Notes: a model not told the origin generated them from the letters alone. DNA of 38,653 bases from Chloroflexota bacterium (GCA_023489485.1 JAMDCU010000076.1:1-38653), one strand, 5' to 3'. Positions 28,746 through 37,536 are shown, counted from the first letter of the stretch. Program-made: numbers and translations.

Positions 28746-30014
28746 TCATAAGTACTTGCGTGGGTCCGCAATCTTGCCCTCGACGCACGACGCGGCTACG
28801 GTCGCCGCATTGGCCAGATAGATTTCCGCATCCCGGCTACCCATTCGACCGCGGTAGTTGCAGGTACCGGTGGCGACGCACACATCTCCCGCGCCCAAGG
28901 GGGTTGTCAAACCCGCGCACATGCTGCAGGAGGGTACCGGCACGATCGCCTCGGCTTCGAGGAAAATCTCCATCAGCCCTTCTTGGACGCATTGCTTTAG
29001 GATCCGATCCGTACCCGGCGTAATGTTGAAGACGACTTCGGGATGGATCTTGCGTCCCTTAAGAACCTGAGCCACCATCCGCATATCTTCCATCCGGCCA
29101 TTCGCACACGACCCCGCAAAGCCACGGTTGATCGGCTTGCCCTCATGCTGGGTCACCGGATGTACGTGATATCGCTCCGGTGGCGGCACTATTTGCGGGA
29201 CGAGGTTCGATACGTCTATCTCAAAGACATGGGCATAGCTGGCGTCAGGATCGCTATATAACGGCTCGAAAGGATTCGGATTCCGCGATTTCACATACTC
29301 GATGCACTTTTGGTCCGGGTTGATGATCGCCGTCCAGGCGCCAAAAAACAGCGCATTGCAGCATAGGGTGAAGCGACTATCGATGCTCATATCGTCAATC
29401 GCCGGTCCCACCCACTCGATCACCTTGCCGGCCGAGGCAATTGGGCCGATCTGCCCGAGGGCGTACTCGACCACGTCACGGCCCACGACACCCTTGGGCA
29501 GCTTTCCGTTTACGACAATCTTGACGCTGTCCGGCACTCTCACCCACGTCTTGCCGGTTATCAGATAGTTGTTCGAGCCGAACGTCAGAGGAAAGGCGAA
29601 GGCGCCCAATGCACCTGAGGTCGTCGTGTGGCCGTTGTTGTGCGCGCACATGAAAATCTCGCCGGGCAGTGCCCAGGCGTTATCGCCGCTGACGACGTGC
29701 TCGATGCCCGCCCTACCTAGCTCAAAGATATTTTCGAGCGGAATGCCCATGCGCTTGCCGAACTCGCGCGTGCGCGAGCGAGCCTCCCCCGCGTTGTGGG
29801 AGGGCGACGTTCCGATATGCCCATCTACAAAGTGAATGAGGTTCGGGTCGAATAACTTGTCGACCCCCAACTCTTTCATCATGGGGCTTGTCCGGTCACC
29901 CGTAAATCTACCCATCGTGATGGGAACGCGGGAGCTAACCTCAATGTACTCCCCAGGCGATACCGGCCTTCCCGCTGCTCTAGAGAGAATTTTCTCTGTA
30001 ATGGTCTGACCCAT
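28746..30014 (-). CDS. LeuC-like hydro-lyase large subunit (module C)
   Basis: MGQTITEKILSRAAGRPVSPGEYIEV...GSCANGRMEDMRMVAQVLKG...VPSCSMCAGLTTPLGAGDVCVATGTCNYRGRMGSRDAEIYLANAATVAAS. Confidence 0.9.
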   Translation of the reverse strand: MGQTITEKILSRAAGRPVSPGEYIEVSSRVPITMGRFTGDRTSPMMKELGVDKLFDPNLIHFVDGHIGTSPSHNAGEARSRTREFGKRMGIPLENIFELGRAGIEHVVSGDNAWALPGEIFMCAHNNGHTTTSGALGAFAFPLTFGSNNYLITGKTWVRVPDSVKIVVNGKLPKGVVGRDVVEYALGQIGPIASAGKVIEWVGPAIDDMSIDSRFTLCCNALFFGAWTAIINPDQKCIEYVKSRNPNPFEPLYSDPDASYAHVFEIDVSNLVPQIVPPPERYHVHPVTQHEGKPINRGFAGSCANGRMEDMRMVAQVLKGRKIHPEVVFNITPGTDRILKQCVQEGLMEIFLEAEAIVPVPSCSMCAGLTTPLGAGDVCVATGTCNYRGRMGSRDAEIYLANAATVAASCVEGKIADPRKYL

Positions 30015-30062
30015 GGCGAATCTCCTTCCTTTGGGGTTCCTGGATATACTCCGCGGTTTGCG

Positions 30063-31028
30063 CTAGAACGGTTTCTGCGGTTCCGTGCGTTTGTCCTTGC
30101 GCGGCTCGTAAAGTCCACGCGATCCTTCATACTTCGCCAGCCATTCCACGGGCAGGTATTTCTCCTCCGCCTCGGCGACCTCCGGAAAGCCGACAAGGTC
30201 GAAGGTGTGCGGCACAGGATGATTCCACGCGTGCTTTTCCCATGCGTCATGCGCTTGCGTACCGCGCACTTTAAAGTCGTTCGCAAATTCCCAGTACGCC
30301 TGAACCCGCGCTTGAATCATTCCAAACTCGGGCCACAAGGAAAGCCCCAGCGAGACGAGTTCGTCTGGAGTTGCCGGGGGCTGGATGAAGCCTAGCGTAC
30401 AAAACATCGGTCCGTCGACCGCCGCCCGGACCTGCCTGATTTCTTCCCGGGAAAGAAGTGCTTCCGGATACACCACATCCACGCCGACTTCTTTGTAAGC
30501 TCTCAAACGGCGGATCACTTCTTCGACCGAACCACCCACCGTCCCGCGAGCATCGCAGCGAGCAATGATGACGAAATCTGGATCGAGTTCGTTCTTGGCA
30601 TCCACCGCAGCCTTGTACTTGCCCACGGCCTCTTCGAACGAGATGATCTGCTTGCCCTTGACAAACCCGCAGCGCTTCGGAAAGGGCTGGTCTTCGATGT
30701 GGATGCCGGCAACCCCCGCGCGAATGAACTCCTGCACGGTGCGACGCACGTTAATGGCGTTGCCAAAGCCCTGATCGGCATCACAAATGACGGGGATTTT
30801 GACACAGGAGGCGATTCGTCTCGCATTGTCGATCATTTCCGTGGCCGTGATAAGGCCGGCATCGGGGAGTCCGTAAACTGTGGCGGCGGTCATCGCCCCC
30901 GAAATATGGGCTACCTCGTAGCCCGTCATTTCGATGATGCGCGCATCCAATGCGCAACCCACGACCGCGCCGATGATGACTCGTCCTTTCCGATTGAACA
31001 ACTCCTGCAGCTTCGTCGTCGGTCTCAT
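30063..31028 (-). CDS. ICL/PEP mutase superfamily lyase (module C)
   Basis: HISGAMTAATVYGLPDAGLITATEM...ICDADQGFGNAINVRRT...PFPKRCGFVKGKQIISFEE. ATGA overlap with the upstream LeuD-like gene. Confidence 0.88.
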   Translation of the reverse strand: MRPTTKLQELFNRKGRVIIGAVVGCALDARIIEMTGYEVAHISGAMTAATVYGLPDAGLITATEMIDNARRIASCVKIPVICDADQGFGNAINVRRTVQEFIRAGVAGIHIEDQPFPKRCGFVKGKQIISFEEAVGKYKAAVDAKNELDPDFVIIARCDARGTVGGSVEEVIRRLRAYKEVGVDVVYPEALLSREEIRQVRAAVDGPMFCTLGFIQPPATPDELVSLGLSLWPEFGMIQARVQAYWEFANDFKVRGTQAHDAWEKHAWNHPVPHTFDLVGFPEVAEAEEKYLPVEWLAKYEGSRGLYEPRKDKRTEPQKPF

Positions 31029-31618
31029 TGTTCTTCTCCTGACATTTCGTTCGCCACTTTATGCTTGAGATGGGGATACAATCCTCCCACCGCGATCCTC
31101 TCGAGGAGCGACTCGGGATAGAGCGGGAACCGCATTTCGTCTCCCGTCGTGAGGTTAACAATGGTGCCTGCAGCGAGATTGACTTGAAGGTGATCTCCTT
31201 GATGCACTTTGTCCCGCAGGCCGCGACATTCCACGACCGGTAATCCCAGATTGAGCGATGTCATCATGAAATTCGCGTTGCTCGATTCGCACAGTACGGC
31301 ACCAACCCCAGCCTCCTTGATGGCGAGCGATGCAGCACCCATCGCATGCGGATCCTCCATTTCACAATCCAGGCAGGAGGCGCTATAGCCCATGTTCTCA
31401 CCGGCGACGATGAAATCTCCCGGCTGGACGCAGCGGCTAAACTCAGGGTCTACGTTCTCCAAACACACCTTACCCAATTTCCCCGTCAAGAAACCCCCGC
31501 CTGGGCTCTTGAGTTGAGCCATGGTCTCGAGCGAGCAGATTTGCCAATCGGCGTCGAGTTGATCGCCAAAGACCCAGGCTCGACCACGCAACACGAATGT
31601 ATCCGTCAGTTTCCTCAC
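31025..31618 (-). CDS. Second LeuD-like small subunit near module C, without an adjacent dedicated large subunit
   Basis: GRAWVFGDQLDADWQICSLETMAQ...GDFIVAGENMGYSASCLDCEMEDPHAMGAASLAIKEAGVGAVLCESSNANFMMTSLNLGLPVVE. Confidence 0.85.
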   Translation of the reverse strand: MRKLTDTFVLRGRAWVFGDQLDADWQICSLETMAQLKSPGGGFLTGKLGKVCLENVDPEFSRCVQPGDFIVAGENMGYSASCLDCEMEDPHAMGAASLAIKEAGVGAVLCESSNANFMMTSLNLGLPVVECRGLRDKVHQGDHLQVNLAAGTIVNLTTGDEMRFPLYPESLLERIAVGGLYPHLKHKVANEMSGEEQ

Positions 31619-31757
31619 ATCGAATCACCCCCTATCAACCCGTTGGTGGAAACGGGCACCTTCCTCGGTCGTTCATAGCTTTCAGCAAGCGCTCTTCCCC
31701 GGCGGCCCAGGCGACGAAGCTGCGAATTTGCGATCGAGCGACGCCCCAGTTCAGACC

Positions 31758-33422
31758 TCAGTTTGCATCGGCCACCATCTGAATGCTGCCGCAGGGACAT
31801 TCCCGTGCACAGATCCCGCATCCTTTACAATAGCTGTCTTCAAAATGATAGCCGTTTCCCGGCCCCAGCTTTTTGATGGCCATATCGGGGCAAAAGGTGC
31901 GGCAGTTATCGCACTCGAAGCACTGGGTGCAACTGAAACAGCGCGCCGCTTCGTTCTTCGCCGTGGACACATCGTATCCCGTGCCGTAGACTTCTCGAAA
32001 ATTCCGCTGATGTTCCCCGGCGAAACGCCCGGTCAATGAATTTCGAACTGTCGGAGAAAAGTAGAAGGGATTCAGCGTTTCGTAAGTGACCGTTGGGGCT
32101 TTTCCGTTGGGAGCGGGAAGTTCGCCTCGCAAAAAGGCGTCGATACATTGAGCGGCACGTTTTCCCTGGGCCAGCGCCCGCGCGGCGGTTCCGCAGTCGG
32201 GCGTCGCGTCCCCCGCTGCAAACACACCCCGCCGGTCGGTCATTAGGGTCGCCGTGTCCACCGCGATATTGCCTCTTGGGGTTTGCCGCACCGAACCCGC
32301 CCTCGAGATGAACTCGACCTCGGGCGCTTGACCTGCCGCAAAAATAACCATGTCGCAAGGTAGAACCTGATCTGACCCAGGGCGGGTCTCCCAAGTGAAC
32401 CAGCCAACCGGGTCCATGTTTAGGGCAGCGACTTGCTGGCAGCGCACCCCGGAAATATGGCGCTCTTCATGGAGGATTTCCGCCACCGCCCGCTCGTCAA
32501 TGATTCGAATTCCTTCCGCTTCTGCCGCACCGATTTGCCGAGGGTGAGCGGGCATGGTGTCGGCGCGTTCCAAGCAGAGGATGTCGACTTGCTTGGCGCC
32601 GAAACGAAATGCAGTGCGAGCGACATCAATAGCTACGTTCCCTCCGCCGACCACCACTACATGTTTGCCGACTCGGATTCGCCTACCCGAGCGCGCATGA
32701 TGGAGGAATTCCACCCCTACCAGCGCATCGGGCAGATCGGCTCCAGGAATAGCTGGTTTGTAGCCGCGATGGGCCCCCACTGCGAGGAGGACAGCCTGAT
32801 AATCCTCGGTGAATAACAGGTCGAGGTCCGTTACTGGAGTGTCCAACTTGATTTCAATGCCCAAAGCCAGCAGCCGGTTGATCTCGGCCTGCAGCACCCT
32901 TGTGGGCAAATTGAATTTCGGAACTCCGACTCTCAGCATTCCACCAGCCACCGGAAGCGCTTCGAAAACGGTCACGGCATAGCCATGACGAGCTAGGTGA
33001 TACGCAGATGCCAAGCCCGCAGGACCTGAACCGACACACGCCACCTTTGTGTTCCTTCGCTCGGGTGGCGATGGGAGTTGCAGGGAGTGCTCCAGAGCAT
33101 AATCGCCCAAGAACCGCTCCAGGTTGGCGACCGATACCGGCTCATCATACGGACTGCGATTGCAGTTCTCTTCGCACGGAGCGTAGCAAATTCGTCCCAG
33201 GACCGCGGGCAAAGGATTATCACCCACCCACAAACGCCAAGCGCCGATCAGGTCACCTCGTCTGAGCAATTGGAGACACTGAGGGATTTTTGTATTATTC
33301 GGACAACTCACAGTGCAGGGGCCAACTCGGTTGGTGTGCGCTGGTCGTCGGTCTCGCCATCCCACACGAGTGTTCCCTTCTTGGGGGGCTCGCCGCGCAA
33401 CAGGCCATCGCTCATCCAGCAT
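31758..33422 (-). CDS. GltD-like FAD/NAD(P) oxidoreductase with C-terminal 2x[4Fe-4S] ferredoxin domain
   Basis: N-terminal Fe-S domain (CYAPCEENCNR), FAD motif VACVGSGPAGLASAYHLARHGYAVTVFEALPVAGGMLRVGVP, NAD(P) motif VVVVGGGNVAIDVARTA, C-terminal CFECDNCRTFCPD...CKGCGICARECPCG. Confidence 0.88.
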   Translation of the reverse strand: MLDERWPVARRAPQEGNTRVGWRDRRPAHTNRVGPCTVSCPNNTKIPQCLQLLRRGDLIGAWRLWVGDNPLPAVLGRICYAPCEENCNRSPYDEPVSVANLERFLGDYALEHSLQLPSPPERRNTKVACVGSGPAGLASAYHLARHGYAVTVFEALPVAGGMLRVGVPKFNLPTRVLQAEINRLLALGIEIKLDTPVTDLDLLFTEDYQAVLLAVGAHRGYKPAIPGADLPDALVGVEFLHHARSGRRIRVGKHVVVVGGGNVAIDVARTAFRFGAKQVDILCLERADTMPAHPRQIGAAEAEGIRIIDERAVAEILHEERHISGVRCQQVAALNMDPVGWFTWETRPGSDQVLPCDMVIFAAGQAPEVEFISRAGSVRQTPRGNIAVDTATLMTDRRGVFAAGDATPDCGTAARALAQGKRAAQCIDAFLRGELPAPNGKAPTVTYETLNPFYFSPTVRNSLTGRFAGEHQRNFREVYGTGYDVSTAKNEAARCFSCTQCFECDNCRTFCPDMAIKKLGPGNGYHFEDSYCKGCGICARECPCGSIQMVADAN

Positions 33423-34305
33423 GCCTTAATCCCCCCATTGAATTTGCTCTCGACCTCTCAATGCCCTTGATCGCATCCTCTTGTATGTTGGCAATCTGCT
33501 CTTCGGTGAGCCCCTCGAAGCGGCCTTGCGTGAGAACATAGTCCTTGACCGGTCTCAGTGGTCCTGTCGGCTGGATCCACCTCTGTTGACCGTCGATGAT
33601 TTCGTAGAGAGGGAACAGGCCCGTTTCTACCGCCAAGCGAGCAATCTCGATCGTCGCATCGGGTGGGTAATGCCAACCCGTAGGACATGGGACATGAAGG
33701 TGAATAAAAGCAGAGCCTTCCGCCGCCAAGCCACGCTGGATGCTTCTTTTCAACTCTTCCGGGTATGCAACTGATGCTGTAGCGACGTAGGCCGGGTTAT
33801 GGGCAGCGATGACCCGAGCAATATCCTTACGCGGCGTCAGCTTCCTCCCCGGAGTCGTCGTCGTCAGTGCCCCTATCGGTGTTGACCCGCTTCCTTGAGC
33901 TCCGGTATTCATGTAACCCTCGTTGTCATAGCACACGTAGAGAAACCGTTGCCCCCGTTCCAGCGCTCCGGAAAGAGACTGCAATCCAATATCGACGGTG
34001 GCACCGTCTCCGGCGAAGCCGACCAGATGGAGATCGGACTTGCCCAGAACCTCTAGACCTGCTTGCATACCGGAAAGATAGGCCGCCGTTGCCCCAAGGT
34101 TCCCCATGAACGCCGGAATCTGAAGGGGCGTTCTGGATCCCATGCCGATGAAGATATATCCGCAACCCGGGGGGATGACGAGGATGCTGCGGGGTCCGAT
34201 TTGGCTTAGGAGCAGGCGAAAGGCTATCGCCATTCCACATCCGGCACACGTGGTTAGTCCTGGCTGTAAGAGATCTGTGACGAAACCCTCTCGCAAGTCG
34301 CTCAT
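33412..34305 (-). CDS. porB: 2-oxoacid:ferredoxin oxidoreductase beta subunit (POR set 2)
   Basis: TTCAGCGMAIAFRLLL...GDGATVDIGLQSLSGALERGQRFLYVCYDNEGYMNTGAQGSGSTPIGALTTTTPGRK. Start at 34305 forms an ATGA overlap with porA. Confidence 0.9.
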   Translation of the reverse strand: MSDLREGFVTDLLQPGLTTCAGCGMAIAFRLLLSQIGPRSILVIPPGCGYIFIGMGSRTPLQIPAFMGNLGATAAYLSGMQAGLEVLGKSDLHLVGFAGDGATVDIGLQSLSGALERGQRFLYVCYDNEGYMNTGAQGSGSTPIGALTTTTPGRKLTPRKDIARVIAAHNPAYVATASVAYPEELKRSIQRGLAAEGSAFIHLHVPCPTGWHYPPDATIEIARLAVETGLFPLYEIIDGQQRWIQPTGPLRPVKDYVLTQGRFEGLTEEQIANIQEDAIKGIERSRANSMGGLRHAG

Positions 34306-35483
34306 AGAGGCCTGTCCGGAAGCACATCGATCCAACAGGAGCGAAACCCATCCGGTGAACTTTCCGGTTTGAGCAACGACTGGATGATCTTCTCAATAGT
34401 CCTAGGGCTGATATCACGTCCTCCCAAGCCGGCCACAAAGCCACGGACTCCAGGCGGGCTGTCAAGGTTGTAAAGGGCTGCCCTCACCTCACTCGTCAGA
34501 GGACCTACATATCCCAATGCAGGGCTTCGCTCGATGACTCCCACCACCCGCGCGCCCCGACACACTGCCCGCACTTGCTTGGCCGGGAAGGGACGGAACG
34601 CGGTGAGCTTGACCAACTTGGCACGTTCGAGTGCATACTTCTGGAGCACATGATGAATCGTTCCACACACCGAACCCATGCCGATTAGAACGACTTTGGA
34701 GTCTGGCGGACCAAAGCATTCGACCGGGGCATAATGCCGACCGAAATGAGATTCGAACTCGGCCATGACCTCAGGAATGACTTCGCACGTCGCGTCGATC
34801 GCTTGGCTGTGCCGGTATCTGACTTCCGTGTATTCATCCGGAGGCGTCAGGGTGTTGACCACCATCGGTTCATCGACGTCCAGACGAACGGGAGATAGAG
34901 CTCGCGGTGGTAAGAATGCGTCTACTTGCGATTGATCTGGCAGGGATAGCACTTCGCTGACATGCGAAAGGAAGAAACCGTCCAAGTTCACCATCACGGG
35001 CAGCAAGACCCTTCGATCCTCGGCAATTCGGTAGGCTATAATCACAAAATCCAGCGCTTCTTGGACCGTCGCGGCGCAGAGCGAAAGCCATCCCTGGTCT
35101 CGCGTTCCCATCATATCGGATTGATCGCCCCAAATATTCCACGGTCCCAAGATGGCGCGGTTGACGACGGCCATGACGATGGGTTGACGGCACCCGGCGG
35201 CGAGACCCAGGACTTCGTGCATCAACTCCAACCCGACTGACGAGGTAGCTGTAAACGCCCGCGCACCGACGAGGGAGGCACCAATGGCACCCGCGAGCGC
35301 CGAGTGCTCCGACTCCACACGCAGATAGCGCCCATTCAGCTCGCCTGCACTAATGGCCTTCGCCAGGCCCTCGGGAATCGCGCTCTGGGGCGTAATCGGG
35401 TACGCTGAGACGACTTGGATCCGAGATAGACGGGCCCCATAGGCAACCGCCCCGTTTCCGCTCAGGACAACCCTAGTCGCCAC
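34302..35483 (-). CDS. porA: 2-oxoacid:ferredoxin oxidoreductase alpha subunit (POR set 2)
   Basis: VVSAYPITPQSAIPEGLAKAI...YLRVESEHSALAGAIGASLVGARAFTATSSVGLELMHE. GTG start 35483 with AGGAG upstream is preferred to the ORF-track start at 35564. Confidence 0.9.
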   Translation of the reverse strand: MATRVVLSGNGAVAYGARLSRIQVVSAYPITPQSAIPEGLAKAISAGELNGRYLRVESEHSALAGAIGASLVGARAFTATSSVGLELMHEVLGLAAGCRQPIVMAVVNRAILGPWNIWGDQSDMMGTRDQGWLSLCAATVQEALDFVIIAYRIAEDRRVLLPVMVNLDGFFLSHVSEVLSLPDQSQVDAFLPPRALSPVRLDVDEPMVVNTLTPPDEYTEVRYRHSQAIDATCEVIPEVMAEFESHFGRHYAPVECFGPPDSKVVLIGMGSVCGTIHHVLQKYALERAKLVKLTAFRPFPAKQVRAVCRGARVVGVIERSPALGYVGPLTSEVRAALYNLDSPPGVRGFVAGLGGRDISPRTIEKIIQSLLKPESSPDGFRSCWIDVLPDRPL

Positions 35484-35491
35484 GAAACTCC

Positions 35492-36040
35492 TCAGAACTT
35501 GGTGATGTTCTTGAAGGCTCTTCTTGCTACGAGCGCGTTTCTTTCCCCTCGTTCGCCTGGCCAAAACGCCAAAATGGCTTGAACCAGAGCGCCTATACCG
35601 ATCCAGCCGGTTGTGGCCGCAAAGGCCCCGAGCATGGCGGCATTGGGAGGGGTAGCTGTGCCAAAGGTCTCTTGCGTTATTGCATTGGCATCAAGAAAGC
35701 CGCCGCAAAGACCTAACTTGAATAATTCGGGAGATTGAGAATGAGGGAGATTGGCTACGCAAAACACTGGACGTTGACCCTTATGGATCAATTGAGCCCA
35801 GGGGGTAGCATTCCAGAGGAACGAGACAATACAGTCGGGCTTGTATATATACGAGTGAGGAAGAATGGGCTCGTCAGAGAGGCGAACATGCGCATAGACG
35901 GGAGCGCCGCGTTGCTCCGGGGTGAACGCAGGGATGCTTTGCGCGTACCGGCCTTCGTACACGCCCGCTGCACTGGTCAAAAGATGAGCCGCGACAACGA
36001 CTCCTTGCCCGCCGAGACCGTACAGAGATATCTCTTGCAC
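35492..36040 (-). CDS. porG: 2-oxoacid:ferredoxin oxidoreductase gamma subunit (POR set 2)
   Basis: QEISLYGLGGQGVVVAAHLLTSAAGVYEGRYAQSIPAFTPEQRGAPVYAHVR. GTG start with GAGGAG upstream. Confidence 0.88.
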   Translation of the reverse strand: MQEISLYGLGGQGVVVAAHLLTSAAGVYEGRYAQSIPAFTPEQRGAPVYAHVRLSDEPILPHSYIYKPDCIVSFLWNATPWAQLIHKGQRPVFCVANLPHSQSPELFKLGLCGGFLDANAITQETFGTATPPNAAMLGAFAATTGWIGIGALVQAILAFWPGERGERNALVARRAFKNITKF

Positions 36041-36298
36041 CAGAGAGCATCTCCTCGCCTGAACAAGACGGCACGTCACTCAATCAGCGGAGATCTGTCG
36101 CCTGCTGTCATTACACGACTTACCAACTCGCTCAACCAGTCACGATCAACTGGAGCCCGGATTCTCGTCTAATATACGATCCCAGTTAAATCGAGGGAAA
36201 TAGTAAGCGGATTAGTTCGCAAGTCAGCTCATTTTGCTTATGTGTGTTCCTCTCCCATTTATGCCAGGTCATTCGTGCTTGCTCAAACCGAGAGGACG

Positions 36299-36862
36299 TT
36301 AGAAAGAGGGCGGAGTAATCGCCCAGATGGCGATAGTTTTTTCTGATCCCGGATTGTGATACCAATGAGGCAGAATACTTCGAAAATAGATGCTATCTCC
36401 AGCCTCGAGTACGAATTTCTCACCGCCGATGTGGATTTCAAGAGTTCCCTTGAGGAGTACGGCACATTCCTCGCCGTGGTGACTGTGCGGATGATCTTTG
36501 GTAATGACACCGGGAGCATGCTCTATCCAGAGCAATTCGATCGCACGATTCAAGTCAGGACTCAGGAGTTCGTACGTGACATTCATATCAGGGAAGCTGA
36601 GGCGCTTTCTCTCCGATCGTTTGACCACGACTTGATTGGACGAACCTGTTCCGTCAAAAAAAGATGCAATCGGAACGCCCAGACCCGTCGCGAGCTTATG
36701 GATCGTGTCGTAGGAGGGGTTCCCCAAACCTCTCTCGAGTTGGCTCAAGAGACCCATGCTGACACAGGCTCTCTGAGAGAGCTGCTCCAGGGTCAACCCC
36801 CGCTTTTCGCGGAGCTTTTGCAGAGTGATACCTAATTCTTGGAGAGAATTTGTGTCAGGCAT
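36299..36862 (-). CDS. XRE-family HTH regulator with C-terminal cupin domain
   Basis: LGITLQKLREKRGLTLEQLSQRACVSMGLLSQLERGLGNPSYDTIHKLATGLGVPIASFF, then cupin HSHHGEECAVLLKGTLEIHIGGEKFVLEAGDSIYFRSILPHWYHNPG. Confidence 0.92.
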   Translation of the reverse strand: MPDTNSLQELGITLQKLREKRGLTLEQLSQRACVSMGLLSQLERGLGNPSYDTIHKLATGLGVPIASFFDGTGSSNQVVVKRSERKRLSFPDMNVTYELLSPDLNRAIELLWIEHAPGVITKDHPHSHHGEECAVLLKGTLEIHIGGEKFVLEAGDSIYFRSILPHWYHNPGSEKTIAIWAITPPSF

Positions 36863-36899
36863 GCTGGTAAACCTCTCTCCCGTCCCCCCTTGTGACCGC

Positions 36900-36933
36900 T
36901 TTCACATATTGAAGAAATTTCACTCTAATGAAA
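36900..36933. promoter_or_regulatory. Candidate autoregulatory operator: adjacent TTTCA...TGAA(A) dyads just downstream of the -10
   Basis: tttcactctaatgaaa (36918-36933) is a dyad; the adjacent tttcacatattgaagaaa (36900-36917) is an imperfect second copy. Confidence 0.4.
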
Positions 36934-36936
36934 CCT

Positions 36937-36965
36937 ATTATACGAGTTCAGGGTCGGATTGCCAA
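36937..36965 (-). promoter_or_regulatory. Sigma-70-type promoter of the XRE-cupin gene (TTGGCA-17-TATAAT on the minus strand)
   Basis: -35 TTGGCA = complement of 36960-36965; -10 TATAAT = complement of 36937-36942; spacer 36943-36959 = 17 nt; the ATG at 36862 is downstream. Confidence 0.65.
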
Positions 36966-37019
36966 CACCCGAATGGGTAGTTTGTGTGATGCGAATGGAT
37001 CTAGTGCCATTCAAACGAT

Positions 37020-37295
37020 CTAACGCATAAATCGAGCGATGTAGCATTTGGCACTTGCGTGCTCCTTGTTACGCCAATGCAAGTAACGATAGATCCGACG
37101 CCGCCGCAGCAGATGGGACGAATCATCCGAGTTCTTGAGCGTGGCCGCATGGAGGGCCGTAAATTCGGATTCAATTGCATTCAGCCACGAGGCATCGGTG
37201 GGCAGATAGACCGCTTCCATATTGTGACCGGGAAAGAACTCATTAGCCGCACAAACATTCGCCGAGAGATTGTCCAGGTTGTGTGCCTCTCCTGA
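37020..37295 (-). pseudogene. IS630-like transposase C-terminal fragment
   Basis: HNLDNLSANVCAANEFFPGHNMEAVYLPTDASWLNAIESEFTALHAATLKNSDDSSHLLRRRRIYRYLHWRNK resembles the DDE C-terminal region. Confidence 0.65.
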
Positions 37296-37536
37296 TTATG
37301 TGGCCGCTGCACGATCTTTGACTTGAACCACCGAGCCGGGGGTTGCAAACCGGCCACGTAATACTTCCCGTGGGTTTCTCTTTTTCCAATTGCCTTTCCT
37401 CGGTTCCAGCCGGATAATCTCATCACATCTTGCAAGGAGGAGGTTATCCCGATGCTGGAACGCTACTACGTCCTGTGGTGGCTGAAAACCCCGTCCGTGC
37501 GGAATTTGACTCCAACGGGACGGTAGATACACTTTC

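Noticed and set aside
2332-31618. Interpreting the LeuC/LeuD genes as leucine biosynthesis
   Set aside because: No LeuB is present, paralogs are multiple, each set neighbours an ICL-family lyase, and the LeuD active-site loops diverge from the LeuD consensus.
2332-36862. Calling the locus a complete anaerobic nicotinate degradation cluster
   Set aside because: Only hydratase/lyase-like steps resemble it. No nicotinate hydroxylase, enamidase, 2-methyleneglutarate mutase or methylitaconate isomerase was recognised in the window.
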